DNA of 59,375 nt from Actinomycetes bacterium (GCA_021373175.1 JAJFTE010000025.1:1-59375), one strand, 5' to 3'; shown: positions 8,961 to 20,955, counted from the stretch's first letter. Made by a program: numbers and translations. The notes: generated from the sequence alone by a model not told the origin.

Positions 8961-10116
8961 GGATCCTTCTGGTCGTTCTCCAGTAACCCATGGCTCCCAG
9001 GAGCATCAGGGCAATGCCTGCGACCAGGGCGTTGTACCAGGGCGTGGCTGTCTTCGGGATCTGCCCGCCCGTCACGGTGCTCACAGCGACACGAACGGAC
9101 GCGGTATCGGTGATAGCCGTCTCGCCTGACATGGCCATGGCGGTGGCGATGTTCGTCGTGGTTGCGGTCAGTCGCGTCGTGCCGGTGTAGACCCAGGTCT
9201 CGCCGGATTGAAGCAAGCCGTCAGTGTTGGCGTCACCGGAGGCATACGTCACGGGACTAAGCTTGTTGTCGGTGACAACCACATCGCTGAGCGGGTTCGT
9301 GCCCGGGTTGGTGACCCGGTAGGTGTACGTGACCGAGCCCGGTCCAGACGTCAATGCCGTTGGGCTCGCCGTCTTCGTGATCTGGATGCCCGGGACCGTC
9401 TGCGCGGCACACAGCCCGTTTGTGATGGTGTTGGTATCGAGCGTGACCTCGCCGTTGCGTGCCAGTAGCTGTCCTTGGATCGTCGCCCCGGTCTGTGCCG
9501 CAATGGACGTCAGTGCGAAGATATGTCCCGCGAAATGGGAGTTCGTGCCCAAAGTCGCCGAACTTCCGACCTTCCAAAAGACTCTGCAGAACCGCGCTCC
9601 GTTGATGAGATCGACGTTACTGGCTGATGCCGTGATCAACGTGGAGTCGGTCTTGAAGATAAAGACGCCGTCGGGGTCGCCCTGGGCGTCAAGTGTGAGC
9701 GTTCCCGTAATCTGGAACGTGCCACTTTCTGAAGCGTACACGCCGGGGTTCAGGGTGGCCCCACCAAGCTCGGTGGGGATGATCGTGACGGGCGTCCTTC
9801 CGGCAGCGTCGTCGTATGCGGTGACCAGATCGTCCTTAGCAACACCGGCGACCGCATCGTTGATATGCACCGTGCCATTCACGGTGGCGCTCGCCTGCCC
9901 GGTGAACGCGGTACCTGGAAACAGTCCGACGTCTCCGTTGATCGTGGTCGGCCCGGTGTTGGTGATCGTCTCGCCGGCCAAGACCGCGAAACTGGCGGTG
10001 GACCCGAGGTTCACCGTCGGCTCAGCGGCCATGGTCCTCGTCGGCACTGCCATCATGACCACCAGAATCAGCGTCAGCATCAGCGATACGAATCGTACCT
10101 TCTTGAGGGTCTTCAT
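8953..10116 (-). CDS. surface protein: ice-binding-like DUF3494 domain, DUF11-type repeat, sorting signal
   Basis: A 387-residue exported protein. ATG 10116 follows a GGGGAGG site and starts a signal peptide (MKTLKKVRFVSLML...) cut near TMAAEP. Residues about 32-235 match the DUF3494 ice-binding-like beta-helix family (NLGSTASFAVLAGETITNTG, TTINGDVGLFPGTAF, FQITGTLTLDAQGDP). Residues about 245-340 look like a DUF11/conserved-repeat domain (ITKTASPTALTSGPGSVTY). The C terminus is a sorting signal: IPKTA at about 353, a hydrophobic helix, then RTTRRIHA. It would be wall-linked by the adjacent sortase. DUF3494 proteins bind ice or act as adhesins; which applies here cannot be told. Confidence 0.88.
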   Translation of the reverse strand: MKTLKKVRFVSLMLTLILVVMMAVPTRTMAAEPTVNLGSTASFAVLAGETITNTGPTTINGDVGLFPGTAFTGQASATVNGTVHINDAVAGVAKDDLVTAYDDAAGRTPVTIIPTELGGATLNPGVYASESGTFQITGTLTLDAQGDPDGVFIFKTDSTLITASASNVDLINGARFCRVFWKVGSSATLGTNSHFAGHIFALTSIAAQTGATIQGQLLARNGEVTLDTNTITNGLCAAQTVPGIQITKTASPTALTSGPGSVTYTYRVTNPGTNPLSDVVVTDNKLSPVTYASGDANTDGLLQSGETWVYTGTTRLTATTTNIATAMAMSGETAITDTASVRVAVSTVTGGQIPKTATPWYNALVAGIALMLLGAMGYWRTTRRIHA

Positions 10117-10242
10117 CGTTGTATCCAACCTCCCCACTCCACTCGCTCTTCGTGGTCCACGTACCCATGAACGACGCCGAGCCTGCGTCAGACAACGCGT
10201 TGCGAACCAGCCCCGCGCCGCCATCAGCGCGACCTGCTCCCC

Positions 10243-10383
10243 TTAACGGCCCCGCGTGAACAGGTTATACAGCAGAACGATAAGTGCGATCACCAGCAAG
10301 ATGTGAATCAGACCACCGCCGATGTGGAAGCTGAAGCCAAGAAGCCAGAGAATCACGAGAATGACGAAGATGGACCACAGCAT
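10243..10383 (-). CDS. 46-residue membrane protein, lmo0937 family
   Basis: A short gene with a clear site (AAGGGAG) before ATG 10383. The product is two hydrophobic stretches around a glycine turn (LLGFSFHIGGGLIHILLVIA) and ends NLFTRGR. This pattern matches the lmo0937-family small membrane proteins, often stress-induced and of unknown function. It ends 127 bp upstream of the surface-protein gene on the same strand. Confidence 0.8.
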   Translation of the reverse strand: MLWSIFVILVILWLLGFSFHIGGGLIHILLVIALIVLLYNLFTRGR

Positions 10384-10738
10384 GGTGCTCTCCCTTGAAC
10401 AGAGGCGCCCGTTTGTCGCTGTACGTGGTGTAGCTTCCCAAGCGGCGCATGCCTCTCACACGCGCCGGGTGAAGGCCACGGGCAGCACCTCCTGATCGAG
10501 TTGCCCAATCTCGCGGTCCAGCCCTCGTGAGGTTGTTGGATCAGACTCTGAGCCAGCCCACGACAGGGAAGCTCGAGAACGCGGTGAGGTCGGGTGCCAC
10601 CTCCTGGAGCTTGGCCGTGGAGCCGAGCGACCGCGACGGTCGAAGCGGCGCGATGGCCCGGTCGGCGTAGGCGTACCGACGGATCCTCAGCTCACACAAA
10701 GGGCCAGACCTCCCGGCCCGACCCTCATTTCATGTGTA
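10384..10738. other. intergenic stretch, no supported gene
   Basis: I see no convincing gene here. A short GC stem (about 10701-10719) just past the 3' end of the tRNA-Phe gene could be its terminator. A minus-strand open stretch ending about 10543 has no start or recognisable motif. Confidence 0.4.
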
Positions 10739-10814
10739 TGGTGGCCAGATACGGACTTGAACCGCCGACACGGGGATTTTCAGTCCCCTGCTCTACCACC
10801 TGAGCTACCTGGCC
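10739..10814 (-). tRNA. tRNA-Phe (GAA)
   Basis: A 76-nt cloverleaf on the minus strand. The acceptor starts GGCCAGG and pairs with the 3' strand (one G-U), the anticodon loop is CTGAAAA inside a GGGGA/TCCCC stem, and the T loop is TTCAAGT. The CCA end is encoded. It lies 59 bp downstream of the MprF-like gene. Confidence 0.97.
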
Positions 10815-10873
10815 GAAGCATGCTGAAAGACTGTAGCGAACGGCCGCCGATAATTCAAGGCGACGGCCGCCCC

Positions 10874-13564
10874 CTACACGCCCCTGCGCTTGCGCAACGC
10901 GCTTTTCACGTAGTTTTGAACGACGCCCTCGCCCGCGTCCGCGCTCAAGAGCGCATAGAACACCAGCGGCAGGTCCGACGCGCTCGGATACACGAGGTAC
11001 CTCGGCTCCCATCGTGGGTCGAATTTCTCCTTGTAGGCGTGCAGACCCTGGAAGTTGTAGAACTGGTTCACGTGGTCGTAGACGAGGCCCAGGGCCTTCT
11101 CCACTGCCGGGTCCTGCGTCTCTCTGCCCACGTCCGCAAGCGAGCTCAGCCCCAGGTTGAACGTCTGGCACCCCGGTCGCGCCGCGCACCACTCGAACAG
11201 CCGCACGAACATGAAGTCCATCGTCCCGCTTGGCGCTTCGGGCAAATGCCGCATGAGGTCGATCGTGATCTCCGGACGTTGGTACTCGCTCACGATATTC
11301 GCGAAGGCGACCACGCGCCCGTCCGCCGCGTGCACGGTCATGATCGGGCATGCCGAGATGTACTCCGGCAGGAACCAGCCGAGCGAATACCGCTTCTCGG
11401 TACCGTTCATCATCGTGAGCCATTCGTCGCTCACCTCCTGCAGTTCGCGCATGAGCGCGGCCGGGATCGGCGGCTCGTGCACCACTGCCGAGAAGCCCTC
11501 CTCCTCCAGATGCCGGATGCGATTGCGAATGTTCTTCTTCGCGCCGCCGCCCGCAAGCGAGAACGTCGCCACGTCGATGATCGCCTCGTGACCGACCTTG
11601 GTGGCCTTGAACCCCGCCGCCGCATAGGTGTCCAGCCCGTCCGGGAGCGTCTGGTAGAAGATCGGTGTCCAGTCGTTCGCCGCGCACAGCTGCTTGAAGT
11701 CCTCGACCGCAGGCCCGAAGTCATCCGGTGGGCCGATGGGATCGCCCAGCGCCAGGGCATAGCCGTTCTCGGCAGCAAACGCGATCACCGAGCCACCCGG
11801 GCTGAAGCGATACACCTTGTCCGGCAGAAGGTTCATCGCGGCAAGAGACGAACACCCCCACCGCTCCACGATCGCCGTCGCGCGTTCCCGCTCGGCGGGC
11901 GTGGAAGGGGCACGAATCAGGACCGGTCGCAGCAGCATTATGAGCGCATACCCGAAACTCACGACGCCAACGGCGTAGATGGAGTCGGCGAAGTACCTGC
12001 CGAAGCGCGTGAGCGGTTCAAGCCGTGGATCGTAGAACTGCGTGAACATGACGATGGTCTGCCTGAGCGCCGCCGAGAGGCTAAAGGTCATCACGTAGTG
12101 CCGATCGAGCAGGTAGAAGCCCACCGTCCCGTACGCAAGCGTCCCCACGATAGCGGCCGCAAGCACGCGTAGACCCTGCGTGAGCGAAGGCCCGTCAGAG
12201 CGCGCGTGGAACGCGGAGCGCTCGCTCACGAGCCAGACCAGCAGCGCTCCGGCGATGATCGCCTCCTCATAGTCGAGGCCTTTGGCGAGGTTGCTCACCA
12301 CGGAGACCGCCAGCAGCGCCACTGCCAGCATCCACGCGCTCCGTTTACGCCGCCACAGGCCGCGCGATAGAAAGATGAGCGCGAGGCCCGCGAGCGCTGC
12401 CGCGAGATGACCGTAGCGGACGTGCAGCGGCAGATACTCCTCCAGCATCACGATGCGCGCGCGAATGCCCGGCGTGACCGCCGACAGGACGTCGATCACC
12501 CCCACAAGCGCGGTTATCACCGCCGCGGCGCGAACCGCGAACGTCTCGGCGCCTTCCGAGCGACGTGCCGGCTGGAACGTGCTCACGCGACGCAGGAGCA
12601 CGAAGCCGAGCAGCAGCGGGAGCCAGAAGCTGAGGCCGCGGAACACGAGCGAGATCGCGGTCGCCTGTGGAACCGCCGCACCGAACGACGTGAGCACCAC
12701 CGCGATCGCGCCTTCCACCACGCCGATCCCCTGCGGGACGATCGACACGATCCACACGAGCACGCCCACGGCGTATGCGGCAAGCAGCGAGCCCGGCTTG
12801 TCCCAGCCAAAAGCGAAGCCCACAGCCATGAGGCCGAGCAGGTCGAGCCCGTAGCCTGCAACACCGATGACGCCCGCTTTCGCGACGCCGCGTGGCCGCT
12901 CGGCAAGCATGCTGGCCGAGGAAGTGAACTCGCCGGCGGTGCGCGCGGCCCAGTCCTCGGCGAGCGGGGACGAGCGCCTCGCGACGCGCCACAGGCCGCC
13001 CACCACGCGTGCGAAGAACTCGAGCACGCGCACGAACGCGGGCGGCCGCACGAACGCCAGGACGAGCGCGCCCGCGAAGAGCGCGATGAGCGCGAGCAGG
13101 ACGGCTGCCGCCGCGATCTCGTAGGTCTGCAGGCGTCCGACGATGCCCAGGTACACGAAGCCGACCACCATGATGACCGCGAACGACGCGAAGTCGACCA
13201 CCTGCGTGAGCACCATCGCGGCAGCCGAGCCTGCCGGCGAGTGGCCGCGTCGGACCGCGTCGTCCACCACAAGCGCGGGCCCCGCCGTCCCGCCGGTGGG
13301 CGTCACGACGTTCACGAAGATGCTGCCGAGGACCACCGGCACGAGCTCGGCGTACGGACGCCTGATGCCGACGGCCTCGAACGACGCTTTGAATGTCCAG
13401 ATGTAGAAGGCGTAGTAGGCCACCTGCAGGAGCGTCGCAACGATAAGCCATCGCGGATCGCCGCCGCGCATCACCTGCCACAGGCGCGTGATGTCGGCGG
13501 TGTGCGTCGCGACAAACCATGCGGCGGCCGCAAGCGCGATCCAAAGCAAGATGCGACGCCGCAC
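10874..13564 (-). CDS. mprF: MprF-like phosphatidylglycerol lysyltransferase / flippase
   Basis: An 896-residue membrane protein from GTG 13564, which sits 7 bp after GAGGAGG; a much longer upstream open frame antisense to the Mg2+ ATPase was rejected. The N-terminal third is a UPF0104/LPG_synthase_TM flippase-type region (VNVVTPTGGTAGPALVVDDA, GVVEGAIAVVLTSFG). More helices follow, then a C-terminal DUF2156 acyl-tRNA transferase domain (about 590-890) with SVIAFAAENGYALALGDPIG and DFMFVRLFEWCAARPG. MprF enzymes move an amino acid from tRNA to phosphatidylglycerol and flip it, lowering surface charge. The amino acid is not predictable; DUF2156 proteins can differ. Confidence 0.88.
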   Translation of the reverse strand: MRRRILLWIALAAAAWFVATHTADITRLWQVMRGGDPRWLIVATLLQVAYYAFYIWTFKASFEAVGIRRPYAELVPVVLGSIFVNVVTPTGGTAGPALVVDDAVRRGHSPAGSAAAMVLTQVVDFASFAVIMVVGFVYLGIVGRLQTYEIAAAAVLLALIALFAGALVLAFVRPPAFVRVLEFFARVVGGLWRVARRSSPLAEDWAARTAGEFTSSASMLAERPRGVAKAGVIGVAGYGLDLLGLMAVGFAFGWDKPGSLLAAYAVGVLVWIVSIVPQGIGVVEGAIAVVLTSFGAAVPQATAISLVFRGLSFWLPLLLGFVLLRRVSTFQPARRSEGAETFAVRAAAVITALVGVIDVLSAVTPGIRARIVMLEEYLPLHVRYGHLAAALAGLALIFLSRGLWRRKRSAWMLAVALLAVSVVSNLAKGLDYEEAIIAGALLVWLVSERSAFHARSDGPSLTQGLRVLAAAIVGTLAYGTVGFYLLDRHYVMTFSLSAALRQTIVMFTQFYDPRLEPLTRFGRYFADSIYAVGVVSFGYALIMLLRPVLIRAPSTPAERERATAIVERWGCSSLAAMNLLPDKVYRFSPGGSVIAFAAENGYALALGDPIGPPDDFGPAVEDFKQLCAANDWTPIFYQTLPDGLDTYAAAGFKATKVGHEAIIDVATFSLAGGGAKKNIRNRIRHLEEEGFSAVVHEPPIPAALMRELQEVSDEWLTMMNGTEKRYSLGWFLPEYISACPIMTVHAADGRVVAFANIVSEYQRPEITIDLMRHLPEAPSGTMDFMFVRLFEWCAARPGCQTFNLGLSSLADVGRETQDPAVEKALGLVYDHVNQFYNFQGLHAYKEKFDPRWEPRYLVYPSASDLPLVFYALLSADAGEGVVQNYVKSALRKRRGV

Positions 13565-13649
13565 GCGGTCCTCCTCGGCCGGTCTGCACGCACATGGTAT
13601 TCCCGAGACGCCCTTGGGGATACTGCCAGTGTCAACATGAAGGTACGCA

Positions 13650-16172
<2,523 letters not shown>

Positions 16173-16194
16173 ACCGCAGGCCCCGCATAAGGCG

Positions 16195-16224
16195 AAGCGG
16201 GCGCCGGGCGCCCGGAACCCGCTT
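16195..16224 (+). terminator. GC-rich hairpin after mgtA
   Basis: Arms AAGCGGG (16195-16201) and CCCGCTT (16218-16224) enclose a further GC palindrome, 22 bp past the mgtA stop. No clear T run follows, so this is a weak terminator call. Confidence 0.4.
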
Positions 16225-16244
16225 GCGTGCCTGTGCCCTTGCCC

Positions 16245-16343
16245 CTACGGGAGCAGCGCTTTGATCGAGTCGTACACCTTAGCGCTCACAGCGGCGGAGC
16301 TGCCGAAGACCGCCACACGGCTGATGGAGCCTGCGTATGCCAT
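16245..16343 (-). pseudogene. C-terminal fragment of a cell-wall-binding repeat protein
   Basis: A 32-codon open stretch ending at TAG 16245-16247, preceded in frame by a stop seven codons before its ATG. The peptide SRVAVFGSSAAVSAKVYD followed by SIKALLP resembles the end of a CW_binding_2 repeat (typically VFGG..AVS..VY..I...LP). No upstream gene continues it. It may be the relic of a gene like the one at the left edge of the window. The call rests on a short match, hence modest confidence. Confidence 0.4.
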
Positions 16344-16370
16344 GATCGCTGTCGCACGATTTTAAGAGCG

Positions 16371-17708
16371 CTAGGCACCCAATCGCTCGAACAGCAGTGC
16401 CTCGGCAAGCGACGCCCGCTCAAGCTCTCCGCGGTCGACGCTCTCGTTTGGCGCGTGGATCGCGCAGGCGCCGTCCTCGGCACCCCACAGCACGATCTCA
16501 GCGCCAGGCAGCGCCGAGGCAAACGCACTCACAAGCGGGATCGAGCCTCCCGAGCCCATGGCAACCGAGAACTTCCCGTATGCCTCGGCGAGTGCCTCGT
16601 GCGCCATCTCGTGTTCGGGGCCCCGATCCACGGACGAGAACCCGGGGCCCGTGGCTCCGGGCGTCACCGTGACCTGCGCTCCCCACGGAACGGCATGCTC
16701 GAGGTGCTTCATGAGCAGCTCGAGGGCGTGCGCCGGGTCTTCGGCCGGAGGGAGTCGCAGGCTCACACGCGCCCGCGCTTCGTGCACGATCGCGTTGCGC
16801 GAACCCGCCACCGGTGGCGCGTCGATGCCGATGACGCTCACCGAGTACTTCGTCCACAGCCGCTCACCAAGCCCGCCGGAACCCACGAACTCCACGCCGT
16901 CAAGCATGCCGGACTCAACGCGGATGTCTTCTTCGGCAGGTTCGTATCCGGTCCATGGCGTTTCCGCGAGACCGTCGATGGTCACGTTCGCGTGCTCATC
17001 GGTGAGCGTGCCCAGGGCGCGGATGAGCGCCATGAACGCGTCGGGGACCGGGCCGCCGTACGCGCCCGAGTGCACCGGTGCCGCGAGCGTCCGGACTTCG
17101 ATCACACAATCAGTGACGCCGCGAAGCGACGTGGTGAGCGTCGGCTCGCCGACGCGCCAGTTGCCCATGTCCGCGACGACGACCATATCCGCTGCGAAGA
17201 GCTCTGGGTGCGCGATCACGTACTCCTCTAGGTCGCTCTTGCCGGTCTCCTCCTCGCCCTCGACGACCACCTTTACCCCGACCGGCGGCTTGCCGCCGAA
17301 GGCGCGGACCGCCGCCAGATGCATGCAGATGCCGGCCTTGTTGTCGGCTGCACCGCGACCGTACAGGCGGCCGTCGCGTTCGGCGAGTTCGTAGGGCTCC
17401 GAGCGCCACGCGTCCGGGTCGCCAACGGGCTGGATGTCGTAGTGCGCGTACAGCAGCACGGTCGGCGCGCCCGGCGGTGCCGGGATCTCGCCAAAAACAG
17501 CCGGCGGCCCATCGGGCAGCTCCAGCAGGCGCACCGAGCAACCCGCTTCTCGCAGGAGCCTGGCGGTCAGCTCGGCGGCCTCGAGAACGGGCTCGCGGTC
17601 GAAGCCGGGAAAGGCGATCGACGGGATCTCGACGAGAGCGCGCAGATCTTTCACAAGCTGCGGCATGCCGTCTCGGACGGCAGCGCGAATGGCGTCAGGT
17701 GATGTCAC
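16371..17708 (-). CDS. M20 family dipeptidase/metallopeptidase
   Basis: A 445-residue cytosolic zinc peptidase. Metal and catalytic motifs are intact: LLYAHYDIQP (His ligand and Asp), GRGAADNKAG (bridging Asp), VEGEEETGKSD (catalytic Glu pair) and VVVADMGNW (Asp ligand). The central dimerisation domain begins near TLAAPVHSGAYGGPVPDAF and a final His ligand lies in CAIHAPNES. It is close to the dipeptidase (carnosinase-like) subgroup. It starts 9 bp after the tautomerase gene and is likely co-transcribed with it. Confidence 0.92.
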   Translation of the reverse strand: MTSPDAIRAAVRDGMPQLVKDLRALVEIPSIAFPGFDREPVLEAAELTARLLREAGCSVRLLELPDGPPAVFGEIPAPPGAPTVLLYAHYDIQPVGDPDAWRSEPYELAERDGRLYGRGAADNKAGICMHLAAVRAFGGKPPVGVKVVVEGEEETGKSDLEEYVIAHPELFAADMVVVADMGNWRVGEPTLTTSLRGVTDCVIEVRTLAAPVHSGAYGGPVPDAFMALIRALGTLTDEHANVTIDGLAETPWTGYEPAEEDIRVESGMLDGVEFVGSGGLGERLWTKYSVSVIGIDAPPVAGSRNAIVHEARARVSLRLPPAEDPAHALELLMKHLEHAVPWGAQVTVTPGATGPGFSSVDRGPEHEMAHEALAEAYGKFSVAMGSGGSIPLVSAFASALPGAEIVLWGAEDGACAIHAPNESVDRGELERASLAEALLFERLGA

Positions 17709-17717
17709 GACGCCCCC

Positions 17718-17903
17718 TCAGGAGTCGGCGTTCAAGACGCCGGCCTCGCCGAAGTTCTCGCGCTCCATCTCGTGGAGCACGATGTGGACTCGCTCGGGCG
17801 CGGCGTCCACGGACTTCACGACCGCTTCGGTCACCGTTCGGACCAGCTCGCGCTTCTGGTCGAGCGTCCGGCCTTCGAGCATATGGATGTGGACGATGGG
17901 CAT
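17718..17903 (-). CDS. 4-oxalocrotonate tautomerase family protein
   Basis: A 61-residue protein beginning MPIVHIHMLEGRTLDQKREL. Removal of Met exposes Pro1, the catalytic base of the tautomerase superfamily. Length and the V..V.E.M..ENFGEAG segment fit the family. It forms oligomers in known members. The physiological substrate is unknown, and no aromatic meta-cleavage genes are near, so a promiscuous tautomerase is likely. It precedes the M20 peptidase by 9 bp. Confidence 0.9.
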   Translation of the reverse strand: MPIVHIHMLEGRTLDQKRELVRTVTEAVVKSVDAAPERVHIVLHEMERENFGEAGVLNADS

Positions 17904-17996
17904 GTGGGACTCCTTTGGCTTCGGGTGTCCATGAGTGTACAGCGGGTGACGCCGTCCATGAAGGCGTGTCCGAGAAACGACTCCCGGTCGTGGCCG

Positions 17997-19142
17997 CTAC
18001 TCTCCGAAGAGGTCCGCCGCGGTGGCAAGCAGCGAGCGGATCGGCAGCTGTTGCGGGCACGACGCCTCGCACAGCCCGCACTCGGTGCACAGCGATGCGG
18101 TGCCCTCGAGCTTGCGGTACGCGGCCCTGATGCCCTCGGCATCGTCCCACATGCTCGCGGCGTTCAGTTTCGCGAAGCACCCCGGGATGTCCACGCCCGA
18201 GGGACACGGCATGCAGTACCGGCACGCGGTGCAGTCCGCCTTCGTGCGCGCCCGGAACGCGGCACGCGCCCGCGCGATGAGGGCGTGCTCGCTCTGGCAG
18301 AGCCCGCCTACCTGGGCCCGCTCGGCTGAGCGCAGGTTCTGCTCGACCTGCTCCATCGTCGACATGCCCGAGAGCAGCAGGCTCACCGCGGGATCGTCCC
18401 ACACGAAGTCGAGCGCCCACTCGGCAGCTGTCCGCGGACGGTCCGCCTCGTCAAGGACCGCCTGCACGTCGTCCGGGAGCCGCCCTGCCAGACGGCCGCC
18501 CTTGAGCGGTTCCATGACGACGACGCCCATGCCTCTGGCCTCGGCATGGCGCACGCCCGCGGTGCCGGCCTGCTCGTCCACATCGAGGTAGTTGTACTGC
18601 AGCTGACAGAACGTCCAGTCGTACGCGTCAGCGATCGGCGCGAACGCCGCCGCCTCATCGTGGAACGAGAAGCCGGCGTACCTGATGCGGCCGTCGGCCA
18701 GCGCGGCGTCGAGGAACGCAAGCACGCCGAGCGAATCGAGCGTGCTCCACTGCCCGGCGTTAAGGCCGTGGAGCAGGTAGCAGTCGATGTGGTCCGTCGC
18801 GAGGCGCTCGAGCTGGCCGTCCAGATGGCGCTCCATGTCCTCCCGCGACTCGATGAGCCAGCTTGGCATCTTCGTCGCCAGCAGCACCCGCTCGCGGTAG
18901 CCGTCAGCGAGCGTGCGACCCACGAACGGCTCGCTCTGCCCGTGTTCGGAGCGCGACGTCCCGTGATACGGGAACGCCGTGTCCACGTAGTTCACGCCAG
19001 CGTCGATGGCACGGCGGATCATCGCGCGGGCAAGTTCCTCGTCGATCGCGTCGCTGCGTCCGTCGATGATTGGCAGCCGCATCGCGCCGAAGCCGAGTGC
19101 CGACACCTTTGGGCCGCTCGGCCCCAGCGTCCGATACTGCAT
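17997..19142 (-). CDS. aldo/keto reductase with C-terminal 4Fe-4S domain
   Basis: A 381-residue protein. ATG 19142 is chosen because it has an AACGGAG site and starts the family-typical MQYRTLGPSGPKVSALGFG. The TIM barrel carries the reductase residues (VDTAFPYHG, LATKMPSW, CYLLHGL). The last ~90 residues hold two clusters of cysteines, CTACRYCMPCPSGVDIPGC and CTECGLCEASCPQQLP, a ferredoxin-like addition found in many anaerobe AKRs. It follows the MFS exporter gene with no gap worth a promoter and ends the MarR operon. Confidence 0.92.
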   Translation of the reverse strand: MQYRTLGPSGPKVSALGFGAMRLPIIDGRSDAIDEELARAMIRRAIDAGVNYVDTAFPYHGTSRSEHGQSEPFVGRTLADGYRERVLLATKMPSWLIESREDMERHLDGQLERLATDHIDCYLLHGLNAGQWSTLDSLGVLAFLDAALADGRIRYAGFSFHDEAAAFAPIADAYDWTFCQLQYNYLDVDEQAGTAGVRHAEARGMGVVVMEPLKGGRLAGRLPDDVQAVLDEADRPRTAAEWALDFVWDDPAVSLLLSGMSTMEQVEQNLRSAERAQVGGLCQSEHALIARARAAFRARTKADCTACRYCMPCPSGVDIPGCFAKLNAASMWDDAEGIRAAYRKLEGTASLCTECGLCEASCPQQLPIRSLLATAADLFGE

Positions 19143-19186
19143 CTGGCAATCTCCGTTCCTCGTGTGCTGTGTGGTCGTGAGCGCAT

Positions 19187-20506
19187 TCACGCGCGTGCTT
19201 CCTGCTCAATCGGCGCCATGGATGCCTGCGCGCTCGCCAACCCGGCGGCGTGCGCTCGTGCCGAAGTCATCCCTCTTACGCCGGCAAGGACAGCGGCAAG
19301 CGCGCCGATAGCAAGGCTCCATCTCGGCCCGATGTTCTGGCCGACCCAGCCGATGATCGGCGCGCCTATCACGGTCGCCCCCATGAACGCCATCGCCCAC
19401 AGGGCCATCACGCGCCCACGCATGTGCGCTCCCGTGGACACCTGCAAGATGGTGTTGGTAAGTGCCGAGAACGACACTGAGAAGAACCCGACGACGCCCA
19501 TCGCAACGGCCGCCCATCCGATCGCCGGCGACAGGGCGACCAGCGCGATCGCCACGCCGAACCCGAACGCGCTCGCCGTGAGCGCCTCCATCGTCGCCTT
19601 GTGGCGGCTGGCGGTATACAGGCCGCCGAGCACAGCTCCGGCGCCCATCGAGGACATGAGCACCGCCACCGAGCTGGCAACCTGCGACGGCGTGCCGGAG
19701 AACGTGACGTGCGCGAGCAGCGGCAGCGTGACCGAGAACTCGTAGGAGAACGTCCCGACGAGCGCCAGCATCAGGAGCACGTCGCGCACGATCGGCGTCT
19801 TCCACGCGTACGCGAACCCTGCCCGTAGCTGGCCTTTGGCGGCCGTCACCGGCGCCGAGCGCGCCAGCTCGCTTGCGCGCATCATCGCCAGGCACAACAG
19901 CACGGCAATGAAGGACACGCCGTTCGTAAAGAAACATGCGGCCAGGCCCAGACGGGCGACGACGATGCCCGCGATCGCGGGGCCCACGATGCGGCTGGCG
20001 TTCACGATGATCGAGTTGAGCGTCACCGCATTGCCAAGCTGCTCCCCGCCGACCATCTCGTGCACGAACGTTTGCCGTGTAGGGTTGTCGACCGAGTTCA
20101 CCAGTCCGAGGCTGGCCGCGAGCACGTACACCATCCACAGGCGCACCGCACCGGTTGCCACAAGCGTCCCGAGAATGAGCGCAAGCGCACCGGCCACCGA
20201 TTGCGTGATGAAGAGCAGCTTTCGCTTGGAGAAGCGGTCGGCCAGCACGCCGCCCAGCGGCGCGAAGAACAAGACGGGGGCGAACTGCAAGCCCGTGACC
20301 AGGCCAAGCGCCACGCCAGAGCCGGTGAGGTGCAGCACCAGGAGCGACTGCCCGATGGACTGCATCCAGGTACCGCACAGCGAGATCGCCTGCCCCACGA
20401 AGTACAGCCGGTAGTTGTGCACGCCAAGCGACGCGAACGTGTGCGACGCCCGCGCTTGAAGCGCCCCGGTCACGTTCAGGCGCGCTGAGTGGATCCGAGA
20501 GGTCAC
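19187..20506 (-). CDS. MFS exporter (enterobactin-exporter / MFS_3 type)
   Basis: A 439-residue transporter with twelve predicted helices. The opening NYRLYFVGQAISLCGTWMQ and the loop GVLADRFSKRKLLF are typical of the MFS_3/EntS-like group, which export siderophores or drugs. It lies 8 bp after the MarR-type regulator gene and 44 bp before the aldo/keto reductase, forming one operon. The substrate is unknown; the regulator suggests a small toxic or aromatic molecule. Confidence 0.9.
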   Translation of the reverse strand: MTSRIHSARLNVTGALQARASHTFASLGVHNYRLYFVGQAISLCGTWMQSIGQSLLVLHLTGSGVALGLVTGLQFAPVLFFAPLGGVLADRFSKRKLLFITQSVAGALALILGTLVATGAVRLWMVYVLAASLGLVNSVDNPTRQTFVHEMVGGEQLGNAVTLNSIIVNASRIVGPAIAGIVVARLGLAACFFTNGVSFIAVLLCLAMMRASELARSAPVTAAKGQLRAGFAYAWKTPIVRDVLLMLALVGTFSYEFSVTLPLLAHVTFSGTPSQVASSVAVLMSSMGAGAVLGGLYTASRHKATMEALTASAFGFGVAIALVALSPAIGWAAVAMGVVGFFSVSFSALTNTILQVSTGAHMRGRVMALWAMAFMGATVIGAPIIGWVGQNIGPRWSLAIGALAAVLAGVRGMTSARAHAAGLASAQASMAPIEQEARA

Positions 20507-20514
20507 GAGATAGG

Positions 20515-20955
20515 TCAGCTCCGGTCTTCCAGATTGGCGATCATCGCTTCGAGAACACGCCGCATGTGAATGCGGTCCTCGGCGGGGATGTCGGCGAGCA
20601 TCCGGGTCTCGACAAGCTCGTACGGGTCGGGAATGGCCTTCACGCGCTCGCGCCCCGCCGGCGTGAACTCAAGCACCTTCACACGCTTGTCCTCGGCGCT
20701 TTCCAGGCGCTGGAGCCAGCCCTTCGCGGCGAGCGTGTCCACGATGCCGGTGAGTGTCGCGGATTCCACCTGGAGCGCATGCTGCAGGTCCTTCTGCGTG
20801 AGCGTGCCGGCCCGCGCCAGCCGAGACAGGATCTGCCACTGACTGCGGCCAAGGCCATGCGGCCGTAGCTCGTCGTCGATACGCTGAGAGATCAACAGGT
20901 ACAGGCGCTTGGTTCGGTACGACAGAAACTCGGGGTGCGCGGCGGCGGCGGTCAT
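20515..20955 (-). CDS. MarR family transcriptional regulator
   Basis: A 146-residue winged-helix dimeric regulator: LGRSQWQILSRLARAGTLTQ starts the DNA-binding region, ATLTGIVDTLAAKGWLQRLE is the recognition helix plus wing, and EDKRVKVLEFTPAG follows. It heads an operon with an MFS exporter and an aldo/keto reductase and probably represses it, with a palindromic site upstream (see 20981-20990). The ligand is unknown. Confidence 0.92.
   Translation of the reverse strand: MTAAAAHPEFLSYRTKRLYLLISQRIDDELRPHGLGRSQWQILSRLARAGTLTQKDLQHALQVESATLTGIVDTLAAKGWLQRLESAEDKRVKVLEFTPAGRERVKAIPDPYELVETRMLADIPAEDRIHMRRVLEAMIANLEDRS

Noticed and set aside
13565-13649. Mg2+ riboswitch (M-box or ykoK) upstream of mgtA
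   Set aside because: The gap is only 85 bp and no M-box-like conserved segments are seen.
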